Below, in pieces: positions 33,740 to 44,916 of a stretch of 64,000 nt of DNA. A model generated the notes under the pieces. It had not been told where the DNA came from, ran no database searches, and saw only the letters and a program-made list of their open reading frames with translations. Origin of the DNA: Isoetes taiwanensis. Its lineage: Eukaryota > Streptophyta > Lycopodiopsida > Isoetales > Isoetaceae. The position numbers and the translations under genes were made by a program. The stretch's first letter is position 1. The number at the start of each line of letters is the position of its first letter. Location: contig JAJEKV010000014.1 of assembly GCA_021234155.1 (NCBI GenBank), positions 9,877,563-9,941,562 of the forward strand, given 5' to 3'.

Positions 33740-36037
33740 TGTTGATGGCAAACCTGGCTAAGCCACCAACCTCAGGTCAAAGAAGCACTAATCTTGGTCT
33801 AGGACCTCCAGATCACTTGAGGTGATCACTCGTGCTGAAATATACGTTCTTAAACTTCCGAGAAAACAAGATTTCACTAGTTTCCCAAAAGCCGGAAAAA
33901 CTAGTCTTACTCTATGAGCCACAGAGATCAATGTGCTTTCGACATTACGGACCCAAACAAGCATTGCATGCCATCATGATATCGAAGAAAGTCTTTGTAG
34001 AAAGTCTATGCATAGAAGCTTCCGGTTGGTGAGAAATAATGATTCTTGACCAAGTCGAAATTGGTCAATGGACTAGACGATGCACTAAATTTTGCCAAAT
34101 AAGAATGGTGATGAATTCTTTATGCAACCAAATTGAGGGCGATGAACGAAGTACGCACAATAAGAGCATGCTATTTTCAAGATCGAAGAATTGGTCGCAA
34201 TTTGGGAAGCATGTGCGAGCATCTAATGTTCATGAAGAATGAGACAGGACTATAAAACATCAACGAGGTTGATCTTTCTTCTCTTTTTTCTTAGCTTTTC
34301 CTTTCACGAATGGTCGTACTAATGCGACTAGAGCTTTTGCATGCAACTAGATGCAGAGGTATGGCTTTTCTTCCTATTTATAGAGTTGATTCAAATATAA
34401 ATGCATCAAGCGATATTTTTCCAAGGTCAGATTTTCATTAAAGCGGAATTAAAGTCATCACATTTGATATCATGTCAATGATCAAGGTGATCAATCAACA
34501 GGACATCTCTAAAATCGCCAAATCATGAAGTTTTGGATACAAATCAATCATAATGTGCCCCGGGATCAATCTCTTAAAGGCGGGAGGAACTCTCGGCATC
34601 AATTAGACTTCACACTTCAGGTACCGTCTTTGAATCAGCGCCAAAAGCCCACGAAATTTTTCATCGAATGAATCCTCTTTTAAAAAACTCTGTTTCCGGC
34701 GGATCTTGGCAATGTTTTTGGTTGGTTTAGGTACTTCTTTGGTGTAGCGGGGCCAGTGGTTGGCCTTTGCAATGATTGTTGGTTTGATCGAAGAAAAAAT
34801 CAGTTCTTGGCAAGCTAGGTTTTAGGGTTCGAAGTTTTCTTGAGAACAATTATCCCACAGGCAAGAATCAAAAAATAAGCCAAGGTATAAATAGAGATCT
34901 ATTTTCATCTCTCTTGATTACGTGGTCTTCTCCCCCGCCAAGCTTCATTTCGTGTTTCGACTTGGCATTCAGGGGGCGCCACTTGGCGGAGGATGAGAGG
35001 GTAGATAGATAGGGGGTAGATGTAGGTAGGTTTTGCCATTTTTTTAAATGAAGCACGCTTCCCAAGACAACCATTTAGAAGACCAATGCACACTCGTTTT
35101 CAAAATTTTTTTGTGCCGGTGGCATGACTTCATGAGGGCTATCAGGTGGTATCATCAAACTTTCAAATGCAATACTTTGATTTTTGTGGAAAAATTAGTA
35201 GGTATTAGACATGGGATTTGGTGAGGTGGCATGGAGGAAAAACAAGGCTAATGGGCACATTTGTCAATCACTTCAATCTCATGGTTGACCATCTTTTTTG
35301 GTTTGGTCAACATTTGCCTAGTCATCATTTGATGATGCAAGGTGATGTGATGATGTGGAATGATGTAATGGTGTTAAGTGATGTAATGGTATGGAGTGAT
35401 GTGGTGATGTGGACACTTGTTGCTTAGGTGGCAACTTGGTGAATGACTTGTGGAAGTGGCAAATGATGAGTGGACCAATGTGGCTTTGTAAGTGATGACA
35501 TATGTATCTAGTCATCATGCCATGTCACTTGGAGGTAGTGACTAGGCAAACTCGTGTTTAGCTTTTCCTTTCTTTCCCTTTTTTTTTTGTATAGCATAAA
35601 ATGCCCCCTCTTTTTTGCCACATGGTATGGAGTGTGTGATAGTGGAATGATATGATGAAAAAGATGATGTAGCACTTGATGCTTAGGCAATCCTTTGGTG
35701 TAACAACTTTGCAAATGTGCCCTAGGTAGTGGTAGGTCAACTATGGAACAAAAGGCTATGTGTGAGGTGTATGATAGTATGGGGTGTTGGAATGTTGGAG
35801 ATGTGGAGTATAAGGTAAGGGAATAGAAATGACAATATGAGGGAGAAAAGATACCACTTTAATAGCTTGCAAACTTCATAGGGGTCTTCCAAACTTCTAG
35901 ATGCTTAGATCCTCTCAATGTGTAACCTTGATTCCAGTTCAATGTCTTCACTTGGTTCTTCAACATAGTATCTTCTTTTCCCTGCAACATAAATAAGATT
36001 TGCTGGCACTTTGCCATGTTGCCATAGCAGGGCAACA
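33740..36037 (-). repeat. 3' LTR of the minus-strand gypsy element
   Basis: This copy is 2298 bp and lacks the MITE present in the other LTR. The intact pre-insertion site of the MITE, ATTGCATG, is at 33963-33970. The left end TGTTG and right end CAACA form the short inverted ends usual for LTRs. Many CAG or CTG triplets seen in the right copy are CG-type here, mostly between 33800 and 34350. Confidence 0.93.
35331..35416. repeat. TGATGT-type minisatellite inside LTR
   Basis: Imperfect tandem units of TGATGTGATG and TGATGTAATGG fill this part of the LTR. The same array is present in the right LTR at about 44207-44292. It creates open frames on both strands that are not genes. Confidence 0.8.
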
Positions 36038-36985
36038 TCATGCTAAACAAGGAAAAGGAATGGCTGGTCCCCTCAGCCTTATGAGCAAAATATGACAGAA
36101 GAATGGTGATGGTGATGCAAGAAAATGGAAATTCTGAGAATATGAGTAGCAAAAGGGTGACAAAAGAGAAAAAATGGAGATGATGTTGGGGAAAGTGAGC
36201 GCAATTTGGAAATAATGGTGTGAGTGATGTTTGAATGGATGTCTTCAGATAGATGCTCATATGGAGTTGGAACAGTGACTTGACTCTGAAAGTGAGTTGA
36301 CTCATGACCTGACTTGACTTGCTTGACTTCTTTCAAAAGATGTGTGGAGCAGGAACAGTGACTTGAGTTGGGAGTGTCTTTTGACTTCTTCTAAAGCTTG
36401 AGCTACCTTTATGGAAGGCTGATGGAAGGTAGCAGGTTGTGTTCTCTCTTCTGAAAAAAGATTTTGGAAGCAAGGGCTAGATGAGAATGGACCAAAGGCA
36501 GATGATCATGAATGGAATGTATCAAGTGAACCTGCAGGTATGGAAAAAAAATATGATGTTAGTACCCCGTCCTCCGACTAGTTGTGGTAATATTTATTGT
36601 TTGGGATCCCATCGATTGAAAAATTACGGCTGATATGAATTGGATGGCAAGCTGTTTGCTTTCGGTGGATATTATTGAGGCCCGATGAACTGTGATGACA
36701 AGTTTTATATATGTTAGGAAACAACTCCTCTTATGCTTTCATGACTGTGAACTCAACCTGCAACACCATAACACACCCAAGATGTCAAAGTTAAACCTAT
36801 TTTCCCTTTTTTTCTTTTTTCTCTTTTTTTTTTTTTTTTTTTTATGAAAGCAATTCCAAAATAATACTAAAAGAGCACAAGCATCCACATCTTCAAGGAA
36901 CATGCCTATTAATTCTAAAGCTAGTGTCTCTAATAACTCAAATGACTAACTATCCAATAACTATTCTATTCAAACAAACTCATAC
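36038..36985 (-). other. Non-coding tail between integrase and 3' LTR
   Basis: No domain is visible in this 0.95-kb stretch. It holds repeated 'cttgactt' motifs around 36279-36385 and a T-rich run at 36796-36843 (purine-rich on the element strand). The bases immediately before the 3' LTR on the minus strand are not clearly purine-rich, so the plus-strand primer could not be placed. Confidence 0.5.
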
Positions 36986-38330
36986 AAATATGTTGTTGCC
37001 AATACCTTTTCAGATGCAATGTGTTTATAGGGTTCATGAAACATTGACTGTTGTGATATCTTCTAGGAAGTAAGAATTTGTACACCTTGTCCTGTGATTT
37101 TGTATGGCCCTTCCCACAATGATCAAATTTTTGTGTTTTCCTTTGCCTTGTCCCATTTGAGAACTAGCTCTCCCTCTTTGAAACTTCCTTGCAATTTGTG
37201 GATGGCCTTGAATCTTTTCTTTGCATCCTTTGCTTTCTTAAGCAACATGGTATTCTCTGCTTCAAGCCTCTCCTCTTCGGATGGAGCAACCTATCAAACC
37301 TTTCCCCTGTATGCTTCCTCTATGCATTTGAATCTTTAGAGCTAACCTTAATGAGGGCAACTCAATTCCACTTTGGAACAATGACCTCAACACCATAGAC
37401 AAGAGCAAAAGGTGTATGATTAGTAGCATTTTTAATTGTGGTTCTATATGCCCGGAGTGCATCATGTAATTTAAAGGTGCCAATCTTTTTTTATGCACCT
37501 CTATTGTTTTCTTGAGAATAGCTTTTAGCACCTTGTTGGTAGACTTCGGCTGGCCATTGCCTTGAGGGTAGTATCTTTGAGCTTTTCACATGCTTTACCT
37601 TCAAGGTCTTTAGCGAGGTTCTTTGATCACATCATTCATGAACTGAGTGCCTTGCAATGAAACTATTTTTGAGAGGGATGCCAAACCTAGTGCATATGTT
37701 TTCATGTAGGAACCTAGCGGTTGTTAGAGCATTTGCTTGTCTCAATGGGACGACCTACGCCCACTTGGTGAAGAAATCATTTGCCACTAGTATGTATTCA
37801 TCTTTGAGGAGGGAGAGTTTGGATTTATAGGACCTATGAAGTCTAGTCCCCAAGTTTGGAATGGACCTGGAGGCGTGATGCTAGTCAAAGCGGCGGTGAA
37901 GAATTCTTCTTCCATGTATCGGCATTTATGGCATCTCGATGGTCTCATAACAATCTTTAAACAAGCTAGGCCAATAGTATCGGACACGACGGTATTTTCT
38001 TTGCGGTTGTGTCGGTTGCATAGTGGCCTCCACAAATTCCTTCATGACAAGCCTCGATTATCAACTCGGCTTACGGCTGTCAACACATCTCAATAAAACA
38101 CCCGGATTGATCAATTTTACATAGTACATCTCAATCATTACGTATGTTTTGCTCTTTCTTTGAATCTTCTCAGCCTGATTTGCTTGTGAAGTTTTTGTGG
38201 TACCTCTTTATGTTTGAGAAACTTGATGATTTCATCACGCCAATCTTCTTGCATCTTCTTTGGATAGCACAAGGTTAGTAGCAATTTCACACACCTCATC
38301 AGTATTTAAACCATTAAAATCCTCAAACTC
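36986..38330 (-). pseudogene. Ty3/gypsy integrase, frame-broken
   Basis: Read on the minus strand, the zinc-binding region near 38020-37900 shows YYWPSLFKDC and HGRRILHRR. The catalytic core near 37800-37700 shows ANDFFTKWA, the D-x-F-T-K-W motif, then ARFLHENICTRFGIP. Near 37470-37360 the segment HDALRAYRTTIKNATNHTPF matches the W/Y-A-x-R-T-T-x-x-x-x-T-x-F-x-L region. The final part near 37010 has NPINTLHLKRYW, the conserved end of many plant gypsy integrases. At least four frame changes occur. No chromodomain was seen. In the family this enzyme inserts the cDNA. Confidence 0.82.
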
Positions 38331-38740
38331 AAACACCTTGTTGGTCAAATAGTCACTAGGACTCTTGATTGTTTTGTGATTCGAACTTTTAGATTATAAT
38401 CTGTATCTTGCGGGCCCATCTACACAACTTAGCCTTACTCACGAGTTTTCGGACGACATGGGAATAGGATTTTGATGCATCATTATTTTTACTTCATTGT
38501 CTTTGGACTATATGACCAAGCCTTTGTAAGAAAAAACATTATTCCAGCTGCACTTTTTTCCATTCTTGGAATTTTTTTTTTCGACCTCGGACCAAATTTT
38601 CTTTGGCAAAAGTTATTATCCCATGTTTTACGCATGAGTGCTATACCCTCTGACTTTGCTAGTGACAGCGATATATGCACGGAATGGTTGAGCAAAGGTC
38701 ACGGTGGTTTAAGAATCTCTGATTGGCATATGGAGGTTAT
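38330..38740 (-). pseudogene. RNase H and connection region, frame-broken
   Basis: Just downstream of the RT on the minus strand, the frame at 38695-38489 contains KIPRMEKSAAGIMFF, resembling the Y-S-x-M-E-K-x-x-A-G helix of gypsy RNase H. Further on, a second frame shows NPIPMSSENS, then the family's S-D-Y-L-T pattern near 38340. The aspartates of the active site cannot all be placed. The location, directly after RT, is what one expects of the standard RNase H of the element. Confidence 0.6.
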
Positions 38741-39573
38741 CAATAGGTCAAATGCGCCTGACATTCCTCTGTCCATTCTATTGCAATAAATTTGCTCTCA
38801 TTCTTGTTATACTTGCCAACGCGTGTCAGAGCTGCCAAAGGACTTATGATGTGTGAAAAGTTAGGCACATACATCCTCAAAAAACTTGTCAACCCCATGA
38901 AACTTTTCACCTGTTTTAAGGTTTTAGGTGGAGCTAGTTTCTTCAGGGCTTCCATTTTTCCTTCAGACACTTTGATCCCTTGAGTAGACACCTCATGACC
39001 TAACAATTCACCTTTAGAACAGAGAAATATACACTTCTTTGGATTCAAGCACACTCCACCCTTCCTGCATAATTGCATTGTCATTGTTAGCAACTCCATA
39101 TGTTTACACAGAGAAGATCCTAGGCATAAATCATCTAAAAAAACTCTAAAATTTGACATTGGCATGCTTTGGAATATTTTATCCATTGCTCTTTGAAAGG
39201 TAGCAGATGCATTCATCAAGCCAAAAGGCATTTTCATCATGGCAAAAGTACCCCAAGGGGTTATGAAAGAGGTCTTAGCTTGATCTGCCTCTTTTATCTT
39301 GATTTGATTGAAACCTGAGAATCCATCCAGAAAAGAATATATTTCTTTCCCTGCAGTTGCATGTAACACTTCTTCCAGAAATGGTAATGGATAACAATCT
39401 TTAATAGTGGCCTTGTTTAAATCCCTGTAATCTATACAAATCCTAATGCTTTTATTTTTCTTTTCTATTGGAACAATGCAAGACAACCAGTCAGGATTTG
39501 TTATCTCTTTGATAACTTCAGCTTCCTTCATCTTCAATAATTCCTCTCGATCGAGGGGTAAGTAGTGATGCAT
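38740..39573 (-). CDS. Ty3/gypsy reverse transcriptase, intact frame of 277 codons
   Basis: The frame holds the full fingers-palm-thumb set. RICIDYRDLNKATI lies at residues 44-57, FLDGFSGFNQI at 81-91, FAMMKMPFGLMNASATF at 110-126, and the catalytic FLDD at 145-148, where most plant relatives have Y-x-D-D. CLNPKKCIF and LLGHEVSTQGI follow, then the thumb motif VKSFMGLTSFLRMYVPNFS. In the element it makes cDNA from RNA primed by a host tRNA. The true polyprotein starts far upstream, so the methionine at 39573 is only the first in this open stretch. The upstream connection (39640-39574) continues in another frame. It is the best preserved coding part of the element. Confidence 0.95.
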   Translation of the reverse strand: MHHYLPLDREELLKMKEAEVIKEITNPDWLSCIVPIEKKNKSIRICIDYRDLNKATIKDCYPLPFLEEVLHATAGKEIYSFLDGFSGFNQIKIKEADQAKTSFITPWGTFAMMKMPFGLMNASATFQRAMDKIFQSMPMSNFRVFLDDLCLGSSLCKHMELLTMTMQLCRKGGVCLNPKKCIFLCSKGELLGHEVSTQGIKVSEGKMEALKKLAPPKTLKQVKSFMGLTSFLRMYVPNFSHIISPLAALTRVGKYNKNESKFIAIEWTEECQAHLTY

Positions 39574-39849
39574 TTATTCTTACGAGTTTTTGCATTCTTG
39601 GTTTAGCATCTTCTTTTATCTTTATTTCAAACTCACGGATATCAGTCCTCACTCCCACTAATTACGTATAATCCGGGCAAAACGTCCTTCCGGCTCTCAA
39701 AGAAAATTTTTAAAGAAGCCTCATCTTTGCTATCAAATAGGTCTCCAAGAAAAAGTGTTCTTACCTGCCCATTTTGTTGATGGTTAACTCTTTTACCTCT
39801 TTTTCTTTTTGTGCATCTATCACCCGAGAATAGGATATAGTGTGTTGCA

Positions 39850-40302
39850 TCTTCCTTGTCCAATTCATCTTCATTTATAGCTCCCTCGACCAAATAGTCA
39901 AGAACACAGTTACGCAAAGTGCATCGCCTCACAATTCTCCTCCCTAGGTATATGTTTGATCTCCCAAGCCTTGAACTTGCTCGTGCGGTTGCAATACCCT
40001 TTCTTTGAGTCGACATGTCTTGGTTTTGGTGCGATACTCTCCGGTCCACTGCACGCAAAATCGGTTGAGAGTAAGCCAAAGATAGATACATTAGTTAAAC
40101 CCAAAGCCAAAGACTCTTCTAAGCCAGCTATAAGTGCCTTATATTCAGCCATGTTTGAAGTGATTCCTTCATGTACTACGCCAACTTTGGATAAGAGTTT
40201 ATTGGCGAGTTTCTTATTACATTTGCGAGAAGATGCTATATTCAATTTGATTGAAATTCCACCATCAAACCATAACACACCTTTATTGAGTTTTGCTTCC
40301 AT
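39850..40302 (-). pseudogene. Extra (archaeal-type) RNase H domain upstream of RT
   Basis: The frame starting at 40302 gives WFDGGIS (first catalytic aspartate), then NMAEYKALIAGLEESLALGLTNV (the AEYxAL helix with the catalytic glutamate), and after a frame change WEIKHIPREEN, the conserved C-terminal strand. This combination is typical of the additional archaeal-like RNase H of Tat/Ogre gypsy elements. The third aspartate region (FGxS) is disturbed. It lies between the protease and the RT, whereas in the Ogre and Retand elements I know of it follows the standard RNase H. The call is fairly secure; the order is seen directly. Confidence 0.75.
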
Positions 40303-40383
40303 ACCAAGGTCATCTAGGCAGGTGGGTATGACTTCTATAGGTTTATAGGCGAAGCGAGGGCATTTTCAACACACGGCTCATCT

Positions 40384-40810
40384 TCAATCAACATGTCTTG
40401 TTCTATAAAGTTGTGCAGTTAGCATCTTTTTTTTGTTGTATAGAGTTACGAGTTCTTGCTCCATTTGAAATGGTACGCTTTGCCCTTGGACGAGACGAGG
40501 TCTAGCATCTGATGAACAACCACCTCCTTCCGACAACAAGTCATATATGTGGGTCACATCACGGTTATCTTCAAAAGCCACAACTATGAAAGTTGCCTCA
40601 ACAATTATACCTTCAATTTCTATTGGCACCTTTGTTACTAGTCCTATAGGTTTTATTTTAGCATTGGAGAATGACCTCAATATGGCCGGTGATGGTTGAG
40701 TGACAAACAAGACCACATTTCTTCATCACATGTTGAGGCATGACATTTAATGGGGAGCCTCCATCTAGCAAGACCCTAGGCGGATGCAAGTTACCTAAAC
40801 TAGTTTGAGC
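40384..40810 (-). pseudogene. Retropepsin-like protease of the gypsy element
   Basis: On the minus strand LLDGGSPLNVMP is encoded near 40775-40740, matching the active-site loop of plant gypsy proteases with DGG in place of DSG or DTG. A following frame (40716-40384) has KVPIEIEGIIVEATFIVV, the beta-strand core, and then a segment on the way to the RNase H. The two halves are in different frames. The protease cuts the element polyprotein. The position between gag and pol fits. Confidence 0.75.
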
Positions 40811-42251
40811 AAGTAAAGGCACACGGATCTTTTTTTTCTTCTTGAGTTAATACCACTTTCTCTGTCTCATGCACATCGATAAATGAAATCTGTTCGACAT
40901 CATTACACTTTAATATTTTCTCTCTATAGCTAGGTGCAATTCTGAGAAGCGTGAGAAGATCTATGCTTACTTTAGAACTTTTTAGGATCATATCTAGCTC
41001 ATCTAGCTCTTTGTCCTTTTTTATTAAACTTCTCAAAAGGAGGTGGAGCTATTACACGAACTTCTTTGTTGGCAGGGGATGTTCTTGCTCATACCTTTAT
41101 CTGCGTGGTGTTCCATTTTCCAACATTTTTCTTGTTTGCACCACCATGATCTCTTCCTGTTCCTCATATTCCTCCACAAACCTAATGGCAGATTTCCTTC
41201 CAATTTCTTGCCTTTGTCACGCTTGTCAAAGTATTCTTTGACAAAACATTTGTCTTCAAGATGACCTATTTCCTTGCTTGAAATTGCACCAGGGGCGGAT
41301 CTTTCCAAAATGACCTTTCTTTCCACATTTTAAGCATGCCTGTAATAGCAAATATCAGAAGGGTGAGTATCTTTGAAACAATGTGCACAAGGAGGATAAG
41401 TTTTTTCTTTGTTCTTCAACTCAAAAGTTGTTTGGTCCCGATTACGCAATGGTCTCGAACATTTTGGCCATCTCACTCTTGGATTCATTGATTTTAGGTG
41501 TAGCTTCTTCATCTTTGGATTTTTTCTTTCTTTTTTTTACCTTTGCATACAGGGCACATGCTCATACTCACGCTCATAAATGCGGATAAAGGGTCAGACA
41601 CAATGGTTTACATGGTTATCGGGAAAAAAAAGACATATCATTAGAGATTTTAGTTGCCTTTTCAAAAGCTTTGTGTATGGTATCAAAACCTTCACGATTT
41701 TTGAATTTTTAGCATCTTCCGTGTGCACCTTAGGTCTTGGTGGCCGGTCCTTTAATGAAAGCAGCCACAAAATAGAGTGTGGGAGTAGGTACGACTCTTT
41801 TGGCATTTCCTCGGGTATGCACTAAACCTTTCCACATAGTGGTTAATACTTTCACTGCCCTTATACAAAAGTCGTAACTTCGTTTGCTAGCTCTTGAGGG
41901 GCGGACGACTTGCCAAACCTAGCTAGAAATTTTGCACAAGACTCTCATATGTGTGGGTACCCATAGCGAGGTCACATGCTCACACCAAGCATATGCCTCA
42001 TCATTTCATGCATCTCTTAAACTTCGAAAAACCTGACCCTTTTTACAACCATAATCTCTATAATATTCATCAAATACCTTGAGAAAATGGTTAGCATTCA
42101 TAGTTGGTTCAAATATGGGTGGAGTAATGGGCAAACTTAGCTCAAAATCTTGTGGGATTGCACAATTTGGTTGTCCCACGACCACAAGCAGTACTCCTTG
42201 TGGTTCCAATGGTTCTGGAGCTTCTTGCTGTTCACTTCTTCTAGGAGCCAT
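40811..42251 (-). pseudogene. gag polyprotein, frame-broken
   Basis: The start codon is at 42251 (minus), 26 bp after the primer site, giving MAPRRSEQQEAPEPLEPQG. The capsid-like part near 42150-42010 contains FEPTMNANHFLKVFDEYYRD. The zinc knuckle near 41345-41300 reads CLKCGKKGHFGK, a C-x2-C-x4-H pattern with the last cysteine displaced. The tail frame at 41036-40800 includes DMILKSSKVSIDLLTLLRIAPSYREK, the segment that precedes the protease in many plant gypsy elements. Frames change several times. The gag protein forms the particle that packages element RNA. Confidence 0.75.
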
Positions 42252-42276
42252 GAGTTCTTTGTAAACCAGGTGGAAA

Positions 42277-42293
42277 TCCCGGTAGGACCTCCA
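42277..42293 (-). other. Primer binding site, probably tRNA-Gln
   Basis: Three bases inside the 5' LTR the minus strand reads TGGAGGTCCTACCGGGA. Its complement ends in ACCTCCA and matches the T-stem plus acceptor form of eukaryotic tRNA-Gln, which ends in an acceptor AGGTC or AGGTT pair followed by CCA. A site for initiator-Met is absent. The match to this plant's own tRNA-Gln is not verifiable here. Confidence 0.55.
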
Positions 42294-42296
42294 AAA

Positions 42297-44911
42297 TGTT
42301 GATGGCAAACCTGGCTAAGCCACCAACCTCAGGTCAAAGAAGCACTAATCTTGGTCTAGGACCTCCAGATCACTTGAGGTGATCACTCTGTGCTGAAATA
42401 TCTGTTCTTAAACTTCCAGAAAACAAGATTTCACTAGTTTCCCAAAAGCCAGAAAAACTAGTCTTACTCTAACAGGCACAGAGATCAATGTGCTCGACAT
42501 TCTGGACCCAAACAAGCATTGCATGCAGTGATGACTTTAAGGTGTGAAACTTCGTAAAGTTGCTATATTTTGTCATTTAATAAAATCTGGATTCGATGGT
42601 TTACTAGGATGCGTTCGCTAAAGAACTTCATAAATTCGCCAAAATTTGATAATATTGCATCGCAATTATAGTAAATTCGCCAAATTAATGGACATTTTAT
42701 AGTAAAAACCTCAATTTTATGGTAAAACATCCAATTCTACTAAATTCATTTCTATAAAAATGTTGGAAAAATAGGAAACAATCGCCACCATTTCTATAGT
42801 TTAGAAGCAGCTAGAGGATGATAAAGTCATCACTGATTGCATGCCATCATGATATCTGAAGAAAGTGCTGTAGAAAGTCTATGCATAGAAGCTTCACGGT
42901 TGGTGAGAAATAATGATTCTTGACCAAGTCAGAAATTGGTCAATGGACTGGACAGTGCACTAAATTTTGCCAAATAAGAATGGTGATGAATTCTTTATGC
43001 AACCAAATTCAGACAGTGAACACGAAGTCTGCACAATAAGAGCATGCTATTTTCAAGATCGAAGAATTCAGTCTGCAATTTGGGAAGCATGTCTGAGCAT
43101 CTAATGTTCATGAAGAATGAGACGGACTATAAAACATCAACATTGATCTTTCTTCTTTTTTCTTAGCTTTTCCTTTCACGAATGGTCGTACTAATGCAGC
43201 TAGAGCTTTTGCATGCAACTAGATGCGAGAGGTATGGCTTTTCTTCCTATTTATAGAGTTGATTCAAATATAAATGCATCAAGCGATATTTTCCAAAGGT
43301 CGATTTTCATTAAAGCTGGAATTAAAGTCATCACATTTGATATCATGTCAATGATCAAGGTGATCAATCATGAGGACATCTCTAAAATACACAAATCATG
43401 AAGTTTTGGATACAAATCAATCATAATGTGCCCGGGATCAATCTCTTAAAGGCGGGAGGAACTCTCGGCATCAATTAGACTTCACACTTGGTGCCGATCT
43501 TTGAATCGGCGCAAAAGCCCGCGAATTTTTCATCGAATGAATCCCCTTTTAAAAACTCTGTTTTCGGCGGATCTTGGCAATGTTTTTGGTTGGTTTAGGT
43601 ACTTCTTTGGCTGTAGCGGAGAGAAGTGGTTGGCCACTTGCAATGATTGTTGGTTTGATGAAGAAAAAATCAGTTCTTGGCAAGCTAGGTTTTAGGGTTG
43701 AAGTTTTCTTGAGAACAATTATCCCTGAGCAAGAATAAAAAATAAGCCAAGGTATAAATAGAGATCTATTTTCATCTCTCTTGATTCGTGGTCTTCTCCC
43801 ACGCCAAGCTTCGGCTTCGTGTTTCGACTTGGCATGCCGAGGGGGCGCCACTTGGCGAGGAGGAGGATGAGAGTAGATAGATAGGGGGGGTAGATGTAGG
43901 TAGGTTTTGCCATTTTTTAAATGAAGCACGCTTCCCAAGACAACCATTTAGAAGACCAATGCACACTTTCGTTTTTCAAAATTTTTTTGTGCCGCTGGCA
44001 TGACTTCATGAGGGCTATCAGGTGGTATCATCAAACTTTCAAATGCAATACTTTGATTTTTGTGGAAAAATTAGTAGGTATTAGACATGGGATTTGGTGA
44101 GGTGGCATGGAGGAAAAACAAGGCTAATGGGCACATTTGTCAATCACTTCAATCTCATGGTTGACCATCTTTTTGGGTTTGGTCAACATTTGCCTAGTCA
44201 TCATTTGATGATGCAAGGTGATGTGATGATGTGGAATGATGTAATGGTGTTAAGTGATGTAATGGTATGGAGTGATGTGGTGATGTGGACACTTGTTGCT
44301 TAGGTGGCAACTTGGTGAATGACTTGTGGAAGTGGCAAATGATGAGTGGACCAATGTGGCTTTGTAAGTGATGACATATGTATCTAGTCATCACGCCATG
44401 TCACTTGGAGGTAGTGACTAGGCAAACTCGTGTTTAGCTTTTCCTTTCTTTCCCTTTTTTTTGTATAGCATAAAATGCCCCCTCTTTTTTGCCACATGGT
44501 ATGGAGTGTGTGATAGTGGAATGATATGATGAAAAAGATGATGTAGCACTTGATGCTTAGGCAATCCTTTGGTGTAACAACTTTGCAAATGTGCCCTAGG
44601 TAGTGGTAGGTCAACTATGGAACAAAAGGCTATGTGTGAGGTGTATGATAGTATGGGGTGTTGGAATGTTGGAGATGTGGAGTATAAGGTAAGGGAATAG
44701 AAATGACAATATGAGGGAGAAAAGATACCACTTTAATAGCTTGCAAACTTCATAGGGGTCTTCCAAACTTCTAGATGCTTAGATCCTCTCAATGTGTAAC
44801 CTTGATTCCAGTTCAATGTCTTCACTTGGTTCTTCAACATAGTATCTTCTTTTCCCTGCAACATAAATAAGATTTGCTGGCACTTTGCCATGTTGCCATA
44901 GCAGGGCAACA
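42297..44911 (-). repeat. 5' LTR of the minus-strand gypsy element (with MITE)
   Basis: This copy is 2615 bp. The length excess over the other copy is 317 bp, accounted for within one base by the 310-bp MITE plus its 8-bp target duplication. Outside the MITE the two copies are collinear. Confidence 0.93.
42526..42835. mobile_element. hAT-like MITE, 310 bp
   Basis: The ends are inverted repeats CAGTGATGACTTTA and TAAAGTCATCACTG. The flanking 8-bp duplication ATTGCATG is perfect (42518-42525 and 42836-42843). The eight-base duplication and the CAGTG end fit the hAT superfamily. The interior is AT-rich with no coding. The other LTR keeps the empty site once at 33963-33970. Confidence 0.93.
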
Positions 44912-44916
44912 CCTTG

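Larger units (their letters stand above)
33740..44911 (-). mobile_element. Complete Ty3/gypsy retrotransposon, minus strand, 11.2 kb
   Basis: Direct repeats of 2.3 kb start TGTTGATGGC and end GGGCAACA. The target duplication CCTTG is at 33735-33739 and 44912-44916. On the minus strand the order is 5' LTR, primer site, gag, protease, an extra RNase H, reverse transcriptase, RNase H, integrase, and 3' LTR. The RT reads through in one frame, whereas the other parts are broken by frame changes. The RT order before integrase, and the RT sequence, place it in Ty3/gypsy. The extra RNase H suggests the Tat/Ogre side of the family, though its position is unusual. Confidence 0.93.

Noticed and set aside
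35218-35427. 69-codon frame repeated at 44094-44303
   Set aside because: It lies in the TGATGT minisatellite of the gypsy LTR and is repeated only because the LTR is.
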